Shown here piece by piece: positions 45,861 to 58,400 of a DNA stretch of 64,000 nucleotides; the stretch's first letter is position 1, and each line of letters begins with the position of its first letter. Location of the stretch: positions 62,001 through 126,000 of the forward strand of contig QXEO01001841.1 in NCBI GenBank assembly GCA_007115705.1, written 5' to 3'. Position numbers and translations under genes: made by a program. The notes under the pieces are model-generated. The model was not told the origin of the DNA and made no database searches. It was given only the letters and a program-made list of their open reading frames with translations. The stretch is from Dactylis glomerata. Taxonomy: Eukaryota > Streptophyta > Magnoliopsida > Poales > Poaceae.

Positions 45861-48368
45861 ATGAATTCGACGGCTTTTTCGCTTTTAGCCAACAGCAGCG
45901 CAGAAGTCGACGAAAATCAAGAGATGGAGTTGACAATTGGAAGTTTGAGCATCCTCATTGGGCCATCGGGTTCATCTCGCCTTTCAGATCCGACGAAACA
46001 AGATCCGTCGGCAAGTGAGCCCGAAACAGTAGCAATGATGGAGTATTCCGACGGCTCATCCAGCGAGGTAAACTCGCCGGCCAGCCTAGAAGAAGTGCTA
46101 AAAGAAATCAAGGAAGACAACAAAGCAAAGGAAAAACTCGACAAAGGAGTCCAACTCAATGATCTCATGATCTGCTTCGACAATATCTCAGACAAATCAA
46201 CAGACACATGGAAGACAGGGTTAGAGCTTTCTGAAGATGGCGACTCGATCTTCTCAAGCTTCAATAGTAACATCGGCAAACAATGCCAGGTGCTCGCCAT
46301 TGTAGGAGACAACTCAGAAGAATTTGATGAAAATGACAACCTAGTGCTAAACCCAGCAAATATAGACAGAGGAGCAAATCACCTAGCAGAAGGGCAAACA
46401 ACAGAATCTCTCATAGCCAGGGAAAAAATTCGACTATCAGTCGACGAGTGGAGGGTAATAAGAGAAGCCGTAGAACACGGCACGCCAATACCATCAAATT
46501 CCAGCAAAGACATGCTTTTGGGATATCATTACGCCCTAAGGCAGCAGGCAAAGCAATTAGCAAAGGAGATAATAGAGATACAAAGAAGAAAAGATTCAGC
46601 CATTGCAGCTAGCGAAGCTGCTCGTAAAGCACGAAGCGACGCATCATATAGCAACGCAAGGAAAAATCGTCGAGACGGTTCAAGGTACGATAACCTCGAG
46701 TACTCCGACAGGCAAAGTATTTCTAAAAACCTCGACTCGTCCTTCCTATCGGTCGACGAGCAGGGGAACATCCTACCAAAAACCCATGAAGCAGCACTAG
46801 TAGCAGCACAAGCATATCTACTTACAACTCGACCAAGTCCAGGAGATCCTAGAGAGCATATGCATAGAGCAGCATTGAACGGACTCAACATGGTGGGCCA
46901 CAAGCTATCAGCAAAAGGAGAAGAAGCATATCACTACAAGGAAGTGCACAAAGCAAGGTCACCTCGCCGTCACAACAGTCCTCGGCACAGAAGCAGCAAG
47001 CACCGATCTCGATCGCCATCACCAAAACATCACGGTGGAACTCGAAGATTGCGATCCCCAAATGAAAAACGCGACTATGAAGACGACGAAAAAGAGATGG
47101 GGGCATCGTGCTTTACCCGCAGGGTTCGCACCACTCCAGTTCCCAAGGGATTCAAGCTACCTCATGATCAGCAAAAGTACGACGGATCACAGGAACCACA
47201 ATTATGGCTCGCAGATTACTTACAAGCAGTTCAAATATTAGGAGGAACCAAAGAAACAGTAATGCAAAGTTTGCAACTACACCTCACCGGCGCAGCAAGG
47301 TCATGGTTGAGCAAACTAGAGAAAGAATCTATTGGAAGCTGGGAAGACCTCACAAAGCAATTCACAAGCAACTTCAGGTCGACATACAAGCGACCAGCAT
47401 CAATAGAAGAAGTCAAAGCATGTGTGCAACAACGCGACGAAACACTGCGGGCATACATCCAAAGATGGAGCCTTATCAAAAATTCTGCAGTCGAAGTTTC
47501 AGACGAAAGAGCAATAGATGCGTTCATCATTGGATTAAGGCAAAGAGACCTAGTTGAGGAGATGGGTAGAATCAAGCCGAAAACAGTGTCAGACCTCATG
47601 GACACAGCAAACAGATTTGCAGATGGAGAAGATGCGTGCAACAACAAGCGGACGAGATCCCCAGAGGATGACAGAAGAAACAGATATGGATGTCAAAGGA
47701 GACGACCTCAGAATTACGACACCTACGGCTCCCATAGCCAAGTCGCCGCAGGATACAAAGACAACGGCTATCAAGGAAGTGATCGAAGAAGCTCGGGATA
47801 TCGAAGCTACGGAAAGGAGGACTATAAAAAGTTCCCTACAAGAGAACCCAGAGAGTACAACCCATCGCCAGAAGAAATGCTCAACGGACCTTGTCATATA
47901 CACTCAGCATTCGTCGATGGAAAACGAGTATGAAGGCACGCAATGAAAGACTGCACAACATTCTTAAAACTACAAGAGACAGCGCTAAAACAAACCGAAG
48001 CAAGGCGACAAGGATTTGAAGGAAGCAACAATCCTCCGACAAAACAGCAAGGAAACAACGGAGCTCCTCAAGGACAAGACCAGCAAAACCAGGGACACGA
48101 CAACGACGAAGGGTATGTCCCATCAAAAGGACACATCACAGCAATGATACAACCTATGCCCAAGTCGAACAAAGAAGAGAAGAGTATAACTCGACAAGTC
48201 AATCTAGCAGTCATCTCACCTCCAGCCACAACGGAGTATCTGCACTGGTCAGAACAACCAATCGAATTCAACAGTATCTCGGCCGGGAAACGCGCCTTTG
48301 GTAGTCAAAGCTCAAATCGGCGCATATGATGTCGACAGAATATTCATGGACGCAGGGAGTGGAATTAA
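45861..48368 (+). pseudogene. gag-protease of element C, truncated and broken
   Basis: Collinear with the gag-pro of B at high identity from MNSTAFSLLANSS through the SR-rich part and gag domain. A TGA at 47931-47933 replaces the TCA found in B, inside the zinc knuckle. A 20-bp deletion at about 48273 (flanked in B by AACAG repeats) shifts the frame. The sequence ends at GGAATTAA within the protease (matching 39030 in B), where the LTR of element D begins. Confidence 0.88.
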
Positions 48369-49331
48369 TGTCGTCGTGGTGAAACAACATATGCCATAGG
48401 ATGGCTTAAATGGGGGCCGAACTAGATGCTGGAGGATTCGGGAGAGGGGAACGAGCTAAAAAGCACGACAGAAAGAGACACTGATCTACCCAGGTTCGGG
48501 GCTCTCGTAAGGAGATAACACCCCTACTCCTGCTCTACTGATTGTATATATGGGTCGATGTAGTACACCACAATGGTGCTTCCAAGCTCTCTGCTAGAGA
48601 AGGAAGATGAACTGCTAAGTGTAGGAGTACAGTGTGACCAATCTACCTTCAACCTTTCAACCTTCTTCCAGCGACCAACCCTTTACCAGGGCTCCCTATG
48701 CCACCTTATATAGTGGTGGCCAGGGTTACAACGGTCATAGAAGACCAGGAGACACCAACTACACTCCAAACAGGACTTACTGTCGAGGGCAGACGCCCAC
48801 GACTTTCTCCCTGATTGCTCTCGATGGGACTCCCCTTGCTGTACCTTGTACCTCTTGAACTGTGGCCTTACCTCTGTGCGGTAAGCTCGTACTTGTGCAC
48901 AGTGAGGGTAGGTAACCTCCACTGTGCACCCTGCCATCTTACTCTGCTACCATGCTTGGATGTTTTCTTCCTTGATTGTAGGGATGTGACACCTTGGTTG
49001 ACTTAAGTATCCCGGATATGACCGTTGGCCATACCCAGGACTTATATGCCGGACCAACGACCTACGAGGGTCGGGTAATCCGGCCTCCCCTGCTCCTGCA
49101 CAACACACAAAATGGTTAGGCCGGCATATCTAAGTATATGCCGACACACTTTTATAAGTATTCCGGCTATGCCGGCATATCCAAGTATCAGCCGGGATAC
49201 ACATTATATGCCGGCCTGGCCGATGCACTTATATTCCGGCCAGGCCCTTCCTCGATAACCCGGCATAAAGTCAATCATAGACCTTGTGTCTTTCTACTCT
49301 CTTGACCCTACCGGGGGTTATCCCCCCGACA
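48369..49331 (-). repeat. 3' LTR of element D
   Basis: 963 bp, TGTCGTCG...CCGACA. Contains many GCCGGCATAT-type repeats, including the 12-bp palindrome TATGCCGGCATA at 49168-49179. Confidence 0.93.
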
Positions 49332-50400
49332 CTAGTCCCCGAAGCTGCCGAGGTTCCCCAGTCATAACTGTGGAGCCTTGACAGGTTCAACATACCTTTC
49401 TTCATTATGCCCCGGCGATCAGATTTATATGCCAGCACATCTGCACATATCCCGGCCTCTGTTCCTGTTCCAAAACTTATTCCGGCCGGTCCCTAGGGTA
49501 TTCCGGACGGAACATATACATCGGGCAGTTAATCCGACATATAGACGAGTCTTCCTCGAGAAGCCATGTCTGACAGCTTTGCATCGAAACTTGTAACTGC
49601 CCTGCCACCTCGAACGGTCACCCACGATGCGATGGTTCACAGTGCAACAGTTACTTCTTGCCATCATTGCGTCATGGCACGGTTACAGGAACCGCCGCCC
49701 CACTCTGTGCCGCCACGTGGCGCCTCGCCGCAGAAACGGTCGGGGGAGTGGAGCACTATCCTCCCCACGACCCCCACGACCGGCCTCCTCGGTATAAATA
49801 CGGGGTGGGGGTAACTTATTCTTTTTACCCCCGCCACAGTGCCTTCTTCCTCAGATCCTCTGCCCCTCGCGCTTCGCCGCCGGACCAAGAAACCGAGAAG
49901 GGAAGCTGCCGCCGTCGTCCACCTGCCCGCCGGCGCCTCCGCTCGCCGACGTCCGGCGTCATCGTCGACGACGCCACCGCCGCCTCTTCTCCCCGCAGTC
50001 TTGCAGGGAGATTGGATCTTCCTCTGCACAATTGCCGCCGCCGCTCCATCGCCGTAGGCCAAGCTCCGGTGAGTTCCTCTTCCTCTGTTCTTCCTTTCCC
50101 TGCTCTTCTGCAACTAGGCTGCGGTAGCCTCACTGGTTTGTATCCATGGTAGTTCCTTTGCTGGATATTTCGTTGCTTCGATTAGCATTGCTAGCAGTGT
50201 TTCGTAACAGCTCACAGGTGTTCTTCCACAGAAATTATATCCCTGATTATTTCCGATTGTAACTGCCTCGGTAGATCTTCTATTCCTGCTAACATCTGTG
50301 AGAGTGGTATGCCGGAGAGACTAACCTCCCTCTTTTCTCCGGCCTTGATAGGAATAACATCACGGGACTCCGGCTCTCACGCCTTATCCCGGCCACTAAG
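49332..50400 (+). other. Polypurine tract and antisense-gene 5' region of element D
   Basis: Next to the LTR, the minus strand reads CAGCTTCGGGGACTAG (49332-49347), the polypurine tract for D. For the plus-strand gene, a strong TATA box TATAAATA lies at 49793-49800. A Pro/Arg-rich GC-rich leader follows, with a likely 5'-UTR intron from GT at 50069 to AG at 50350-50351. No independent gene; frames in the GC-rich leader are shadows. Confidence 0.65.
49793..49800 (+). promoter_or_regulatory. TATA box of the antisense gene in element D
   Basis: TATAAATA followed by CGGGG, about 600 bp upstream of the ATG at 50401 in genomic distance. This shortens to about 325 bp if the predicted 50069-50351 leader intron is removed. 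Confidence 0.6.
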
Positions 50401-53400
50401 ATGGCATCTTCAAGCATGACGGCTACCTCGGCCTCTGAGGAAGATACCTCGGCCCGAGCCCAAGGACGCTCCGGCTGGGAGGGGTCGGAGGTTACTCCGG
50501 CCGACATATCCTGGGTCACCTCCACCAGGAGAGTCCCGGAGGGCGTAGCATGCCGGCTACCAGCGGGAGAAACTGTGCCGGCACCTGAACCCGGCGAACG
50601 CGTCGTCTTCATCGCCCACTTCGAGCGGGGCTTCGGTCTGCCGGTATCGGACTTCTTCCGGGACTTCCTCAACACCTATGATCTTCAACCTCATCATATC
50701 CCGGCCAATGCCGTGATGATCCTCTCCGCCTTCGCTGCTTTTTGCGAGGGCTATGCCGGCATAGAGGCCCTTACTCAAGGCTGGGCGAAGTACTTCCAAC
50801 TGCGGAAGCAAGTCGTCCAAGAGCCGCCCCGGAGCAAGGACGACCCGCCGGAGACGGCCCAGGAAAAGAAGGACCGCCCCATGACCCTCTGCGGCGCGGC
50901 CACCATCATGTCCCGAAAGGGCTCGGACTTCCCCAAGGTGGAACTCCTGGAATCTTGCAAGAAGTGGCAGAAAAGCTTCTTCTACGTCAAGAACACCACC
51001 GACGAGGATCTGCTCACCGGGTTAAGGGCGAGCTCCTGGATGCCGGTCTTACTCCTCAAGACCTGGTGGCCTGCTATATAAGCCGGCGCGTCTCCCCTCT
51101 GCAGCGCCGGTCGCACAAGATCTGTCAGATGAGCGGGCCAATGGACCCCACCCGGCACTCCACACACGAGCTGACTCCGGCCGACATTCTGCGCCGGATT
51201 AAGGATGTCTGCAAGTCCTCTCAGGCCACTTTTGCCTGGGGGCTAGAACCATACAGCCGGGATAGGCCCGCCCCAACGGTAAACCATCTTATCCGATACA
51301 TAAAGTCCATGTCCGGCACATAGATACTTAAGCCGACACATGTCTATTTGCCGACACATATCATATTGATCCGACATACCTCTTCCACCGACATATTTCC
51401 TTGTCTGAATACTTGACTTTGCTGTTTATACAGAAATTCAGCTTCCAAACCATGGAGAACTCCCGGATCAAGATCGCGGCGGACCGCACCGTTGCGGATG
51501 TTGAAGATCCGGATCATTGGGATAAGCTTCCCAGGAGCACCCGTGCTGCAGCTGCCATGGGTAAGGGCTCTTCATCCCGGCATTATACTCAAGACCGGAG
51601 TGAGATTGATTCTGACGAGGAGATCCTGCTGTACTATGACCCGATGCCACTTGCGTACGCCTTTCCAGAAACACCTATTGCTCACGAGTTTGCAATGCCG
51701 TCCTCAACTATCCCGGACGATATGGTTATCGACGCCGCCCCTCTGAACCAGGGACCTCCTTCCACCGGCGGACGTGCCGGCCGGAAGCGAGGTGTGAAGC
51801 CCCCGTCCGACATACCTCAGAGGTCAAAAAGGCAGAAGGTCGGCGTGCCGAAACAGAAGAAACAGAGGCCTGTTGCCTCGGGGTAAATTTCCTTTTCTTT
51901 GCATTTCCTCCGACATATCTCTTGTTTGTATTACTGACTTGGTGTTTTCTCTCTTTCAGTGCTCCTCTTGAGCCGGAACAAGCTTCTGGCTTGAGCGGCG
52001 ACCCGAAGGTTACCAAGCCCGCTGCCCCTGCTACCTCCGACATTCCCTCTGCCAGTCACACGAGCTCCCCGGCGCCGGCATCCTCGCCTGCGCCCGACAA
52101 GACCTCCTCCCCGGCGAAGGACGTTCCTCCGCCGGAACAAGACACCTCTGCCCCCGACGTCCACATGGACTCGGGGGCTCAACAGGAACCTCCGGCTCCT
52201 GATGTCCACATGGACACAGGAGCCCACCAAGAAGTACCAGACTCCGGCGCGCCCACCGGCGACGCCGGCACAACTGAAAACGCCGGAGCAGACATCAAGG
52301 GTAAAGGCCCTTTAGTGCCAGAAGTCCGGACTATTCCGGATCCTGCCTCTGCTGGCCAAGATGCACCGGCCGCGCCGGAACAGCCCGCACCCGAGACTCC
52401 TTCAGCTGACAAGACCCCAGCACCGGCCAAGACCACTGCACCGGCCAAGTCCACTGCCCCGGCCAAGACCACTGCACCGGCCCAGACCGGCACGTTGAAG
52501 ATTCAGCCGGCCAAGTCCGGCACACCATCTGCCGCAACTGCTCCTCCTAAGGCAGCGTCCCGGACCAGCTCTGCTCTGGCCCTGCATCTTGGCAGGGCAG
52601 CAGCCCGGCCGGGGTACCGGACCAGCTTCTTCGACACCCCAGAACTCGAGGGCCTCGTCCCTCTTGCGACGAAAAGTGATCAGAGCCTCGGCTCTCTTAA
52701 GGAGCAGTGCATCAAATGGAACGACGCCAGCAACATGGACACTGCGGACTCAAGGAGCAAGAAGCTGGCCGAAGCCAAGACCAGTGGCGACCCAAGCGAC
52801 TTCCTGGCAGCGAAGCCCATACCGATCGCCAGTGAGCTCCTCAGCATCCAGCAAAGACTTCACAAGTTGGCCTCTGCCACCAACGTAAGTCCTCTCTATT
52901 CACACACATATCCCCAGTCCCCGAAAATGTCGGCTGTCCGGGATATGGACATCCGGGATTTTCTCATAGTCCTTTAGCTAGCTTCTTTTGAATTAACTGC
53001 CGACATATGAGCTCGATCCGAGCTTCAAATCCTAGTCACCGAGGGCCGGGATAGGTGCGCAGCACCTGTGCCGGGTCTTTAACAATTTCACATCTCTATT
53101 ATCTTTCAAATCCTCTTGACCGGGATATAAGCTCGATTCGAGCTTCAAATCCTAGTCACCGAGAGCCGGGATAGGTGCGCAGCACCTGTGCCGGGTCTTT
53201 AAAAGAATGATCACTTGATAAAATCTTCACTTTAATTATCATGTCAAATTTCTCTGCTGACATTTCAAATCCTGGCATTTTTGCAGCGCATGAACAACAC
53301 CCGGGCCGACATGTTCCATGAGTTGGTGTGCGAGCACCGGAAGCTATCTGACGCACACAGCAAGCTTCAGCAGGAGCTGTCCCAGAAAGGTAATCTTTGC

Positions 53401-54759
53401 CGACATACTGCTGTATGCCGGATATCTTTCCTCTCTTTACTTTGCAATGCTTACTCTTGCCGACACGTAACCTTGTGCCGACATTCTTCAGCTGGTGCCG
53501 AAGCGCAAGTCACCGAGCTTCTCAAGAGGGTGAAAGAGCTTACTGGTATGCCGGATCCTGCTATTACCCGGATAGCTACTTTATACTTCAAATCCTTTAC
53601 TCTTTGTCACTGTTTTCTTTCTTCAAATCCTTTTAACTTGAAATCTTTGCAGATGAGAAGGCTGCACTGGAGGCACGCCACCAGGATTGTGTGTCCTCGG
53701 TGGATGTGGCCAAGCAACTGGACGACCGGGATGCCGGTCACAAGGCTGAGGTTGAGCAGTTGAAGGGCCGGATCACCGAGCTGCTGGACGAAAAGGAACA
53801 GAGGGAGGGCCTACTGAAGAAAACCCAGACCCTGCTTGTTACCTCCGAGACTGATGCCTCCAACGCCCACGCTGAACTGGATAGCCTGAAGGAGCAGGCC
53901 ACCAAATGGGAGGTTACAGTTGCACAGCTGAATGCCGACCTTGCCCGTAAGCTTCAAATCCTTTCCCCTTTTATCCTTCCCGACATAGTGTAATCTTTTT
54001 CGGCATAGCATCTATGCCGACATATTTTCCTTTTGCTAACATTGTTTCTATTCTGCAGGCATGTTTCCCGCTTCCGTCGCTGACGTTGAGAGGGCTTTGC
54101 AGTTGGACCGAGAAAACCGGGGTGTTCCGGTTGACTCGCCCAACTGGGACATGTCGGAGCAGCTGCTGGCCCTGCAGTCCCGGAAGGAGGCCATGACCCT
54201 TTACACTGAAGAGCTCTTCTACGGCGCCCAGGAGGCATTCTCTGCCCTCTGGCCGGGACAAAGGACTCCCACTGACCCGGTTGACCTCGGCAACGACCTG
54301 CAGCTTGCCAAGGTTCGCCTCCGGGAGTGGCGAGATTCCGGCGCGAGGGTTGGAGCTGACGAAGCCCTCAGCTACTTCTTGTCTTGGTATGAAAAGGCAG
54401 ACTTGGAGACTTTGCGCACCGTGCGCGAAGGATCCATCTGGACCACGGATCCGGATCATATCCGTCGCCGCAAGGAGTTGGCCCATAGTTATGTGGACTA
54501 TGCCGACACCGACAAATTCGTCCGGGACATCCGCGAGCCGGAGAAGAATGACGATGCCGGGACATCTGCTGCTGCTGAGGGTTCCGACTCCAGCCAAGAT
54601 GAAGATGAAGCTGAGGAAGCCGACACTGAAGCTCCGGAACAGGCATCTGCCCCGGGCGGAGGCGACGGCTCCATTCCATCTGCTGGGTCCGGCACACCTG
54701 AGGCCGACATCTCGACTGCTACTGCTCCACCTGCTGGCGGCCCCGCGTCTGCCCCTTGA
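50401..54759 (+). pseudogene. Antisense seven-exon gene of element D (PF04195-type protein)
   Basis: Exons: 50401-51278, 51434-51882, 51960-52884, 53287-53389, 53492-53545, 53653-53946, 54059-54759, all GT-AG; exons 2-7 join in one frame to a TGA. Exon 1 has a one-base frameshift near 51020-51030, so the full product is broken unless that is a sequencing error. Exon 1 carries the PF04195-type domain (HFERGFGLPVSDFFRDFL, CEGYAGIEALTQGWAKYF, VSPLQRRSHKICQMSG). Exon 2 has basic clusters (GRKRGVKPP, RSKRQKVGVPKQKKQR), likely nuclear. Exon 3 is Pro/Ala/Thr-rich with repeated PAKTTAPAKSTAP. Exons 4-6 form a coiled coil. Exon 7 is a C-terminal domain (VGADEALSYFLSWYEKADL) with an acidic tail. Biochemical function unknown. 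Confidence 0.78.
53009..53201 (+). repeat. Tandem repeat in intron 3 of the D antisense gene, 120-bp period
   Basis: A core of about 73 bp (GCTCGATCCGAGCTTCAAAT through GTGCCGGGTCTTTAA) at 53009-53081 recurs at 53129-53201 with two to three changes. GTGCGCAGCAC in it is a near-palindrome. Confidence 0.85.
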
Positions 54760-55412
54760 ATCTTTGCACCAAAAACACTTTAAGCTTTATCAGATCCCCG
54801 GTATGCCGGGTGCAGTTGTAATATACACGTTTAATTTCCTTTGGTTTGCTTCCTGAACAAGTTTTATCTTGGTTTGCTTGTTACTAATGTTGGATCATCT
54901 TTTGGCTAAGTCACCGAGTTGTTTTCCTGTTTCCTCAATTTCACAACCTTGGCTGCTTGTCTACCTCAATTGGCTTTTGACGTATGAGTCTCAAGGTTGC
55001 TTCCTCGAACATACAGTACTTTAACTTTGAGACTTAGACTTCAAATCATCCGACACTTTAAATTTTAACTTTAGCTTTAACAAAAATGTCGGTTCGCTTG
55101 CTTTGTATTTCCTTAGCCATTTTCCATGTGTAGACAATCTCCGGCATCTACTCTTGCTAGCCATGAAGCCGGGTTTCGGACAGCAGCTGAGTCGAAGAGT
55201 GGCCTTTGGTGCCGACACATTACTAGGCCGACATAGGAAACATTCAAATAAAGCCAGCCGGCATATAACAAAAAACTGTAAATAAACAACAAATATACCT
55301 CAGAGCTAGTTACCCGGCTTCTTCGGGATGCCGGTATTTCATTCATTAGTCTTGTGCCGGCACAACACGCCGGCATACAAAGGAAAATATGGAAATACAT
55401 ACATTGTGTTGC
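54760..55412. other. Convergent spacer in element D
   Basis: About 650 bp between the stop of the antisense gene (plus strand) and the stop of pol (minus strand). Contains several TGCCGG and CCGACA motifs like those in the LTRs. No gene is seen. Confidence 0.6.
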
Positions 55413-58400
55413 TCAGGAGTAAAAGGGGCGCAGTAGAGCTATGTTCCATGGCCTCTTGGTTTCTTCTCCGGACCTGTCCGCCTTATTCTTCTTGGGGTCC
55501 TGCGCATCTATAAGATAATAGGCATCATTGTGCAGAGCTCTGCTCACAATGAATGGCCCCTCCCATGGAGGAGTTAACTTATGCCGGCCTTCTGTTCCTT
55601 GCTTTAGCCGGAGTACTAGATCTCCCTCTTGAAATCTCCTTGGATTTACCTTCTGCGCATGATAGCGTCTGAGGTTCTGCTGATATACTGCTGTTCTTGA
55701 CAGAGTTATTTCCCTTGCTTCCTCTAGCAGATCAACATCATTTTCTCTGGCTTCTTTAGCCTCTTCCTCAGTATATAGCACTATTCTTGGTGCATCATGT
55801 ATTACATCTGTTGGAAGCACAGCTTCTGCTCCATACACCAGGAAAAATGGTGTGTAGCCTGTTGATCTATTCGGAGTTGTTCTTAAACTCCACAGCACTG
55901 CTGGCAGCTCATCTAGCCAACATCCCGGAGTTTTCTCCAGGGGCTCTATCAGCCGGGGTTTTATGCCGGATAATACTAGCCCATTCGATCTCTCTACTTG
56001 GCCATTGGCACAAGGGTGGGCAACCGACGCAACGTCCAGCCGGATTCCCACCTCCTCACAAAATCTGGCAAATGGCCCTTGGGCAAAGTTTGACCCATTG
56101 TCAGTGATGATGCTATGAGGAACACCATATCTCAAGATTATATCCTTTAAGAATTTCACTGCTGTGTGACCATCACACTTGCTTATGGGCTTCACTTCAA
56201 TCCACTTGGTGAACTTGTCCACCATGACCAGGATATGGGTCATTTTCCCTCTGGCCGGCTTAAAAGCCCCGACCATATCCAGGCCCCAAACAGCAAAGGG
56301 CCAGGTTATTGGGATAGTTTTCAGGGCAGATGCCGGCTGATGAATCTGGTGGGCATATCTTTGACACCCATTACATTTCCGGACCAAGTTTTCTGCCTCT
56401 TGCAGTGCCGTTGGCCAATAAAAGCCATGCCGGAATACCTTTGCCACCAATGCCCTGGACGAAGCATGGTGACCACACTCCCCCTGGTGAATTTCCCGGA
56501 GCATCTCCAGACCCTCCGCAGATTCGACACATCTCTGCAATACTCCGGTGGTACTTCTCTTGTATATTTCTTTGTTGATGATGGTATACGCTTTGGATCT
56601 CCTTATAACCCGGCGGGCCTCGGTTTCATCCGCCGGCACTTGACCATCCACCATGAAGTTCATGATAGGACGTGCCCATGAGGGCACTTCCCTGACAGTG
56701 AACACTGCCTGATCTATTTCCATCATTTCGACCGACACATAATCGATCTCCATGGGCTGCGAAGTCCCCGGGACTGAAGAATCAGTCCCCGGGTATGCCG
56801 GAGCAGTCCCCGGGTATACCGGCACAACCTCTTGGCACATTTTACCCTTGCCTTTAGTTTTGCTCCGAATACTGTACTAACAGCATATGCCGGCCCAGTC
56901 CCCGGGACTGAGGAAACAGTCCCCGGGTTATCCGTCTTGGCTCCGGCATCTATCTCCATTGGAACTGCTTCGTCTGGACCTGGCGGGACATAAATGGAGG
57001 ATGACTCCGGCGAGGGTTTGATCGATGGCTTCCTCAGATGCTCCAGCGAAATGCCGGGCGGGATTGAATCTCGGGAAGACCCCAGCTTGGATAATGCATC
57101 GGCTGCATCGTTCTGAGCCCGGAGAACGTGCCGGAACTCACAACCTTCAAAGTAACCACTTAACTGCTGCACTAGGAAACGGTATGATGCCATGTTAGCA
57201 TCATGCGCGTCCCATATGTCGGAACACTGCTGAATCACTAAGTCAGAATCCCCGAAGCACATAATCCGGCGAATTCCTATGTCCTTAGACACCTTCAGGC
57301 CATGCACAAGTGCCTCATATTCCGCCACATTATTTGATGCTGCAAAGTGAATCTGCAGGACGTATCTCAGCTGGTCATTCTTTGGTGAACTGAGAACTAT
57401 GCCGGCACCCAAGCCATGGATTGTCTTGGACCCATCGAAATGCATCCTCCAATAATTGGCATCTGGCAATGGTGGCTCATACTGTATCTCGGCCCAGTCA
57501 ATAAAGAAATCAGCCAAGACCTGGGACTTGATTGTATCCCTCTTATCGTACTGCGGTGTATATGGTGAAAGCTCTATTGCCCACTTTGCTATCCGGCCGC
57601 TGGCATCTTTGTTGCCTATAATTTCCGAGATAGGGGCCTCGGCCACTACCCGGATTGGATGCTCTTGGAAGTAATGCTTGAGCTTCTTGGCCGCCATATA
57701 GACACCATAGGTCATCTTCTGATAGTGGGGGTAGTTTTGCTTTGAGGTGGAGAGGACTTCACTCAGATAATATACCGGCCGCTGCACGGTTTTGCCTCCT
57801 TCCTCTCGCTCTACTACCACCACAGCACTGACAACTCGGTTGGTTGCCGCTATATAGAGCAACATTGGCTCCCGGGGCATCGGAGACGCTAATACCGGCG
57901 CTGTTGACAACAACTGTTTCAATTCCTTGAAAGCTGCATCTGCTTGCGTTGTCCAGACAAATGTGTCGGACTTTTTCATCAACTGATATAACGGCAGAGC
58001 TTTCTCTCCCAGCCGGCTTATGAAGCGGCTCAGGGATGCGAGGCACCCAGTGAACTTCTGTACTTCCCTCAAATCTGTCGGCGGCTTCATCCTTTCTATG
58101 GCACGAATCTTGCCGGGATTCACCTCAATACCCCGGCTGGAAACAAGGAAACCGAGCAACTTGCCCGCCGGCACACCAAAGGTGCACTTAGCCGGATTCA
58201 ACTTCATCCGGAATCTCCTCAGGTTCCCAAAGGTTTCCCGGAGATCATCTATGAGAGTCTTGCTCTCCTTGGTTTTTATGACGATATCATCGACATATAC
58301 CTGCACATTTTTATCTATCTGATCGTGCAAACACTTTTGCATACACCTTTGGTAAGTTGCGCCGGCATTTCTTAAACCGAACGGCATAGTGAGATAGCAA

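Noticed and set aside
48634..49006. Short frames repeated in both LTRs of D (also at 62702-63074)
   Set aside because: They are identical because the LTRs are; no domain or coding bias.
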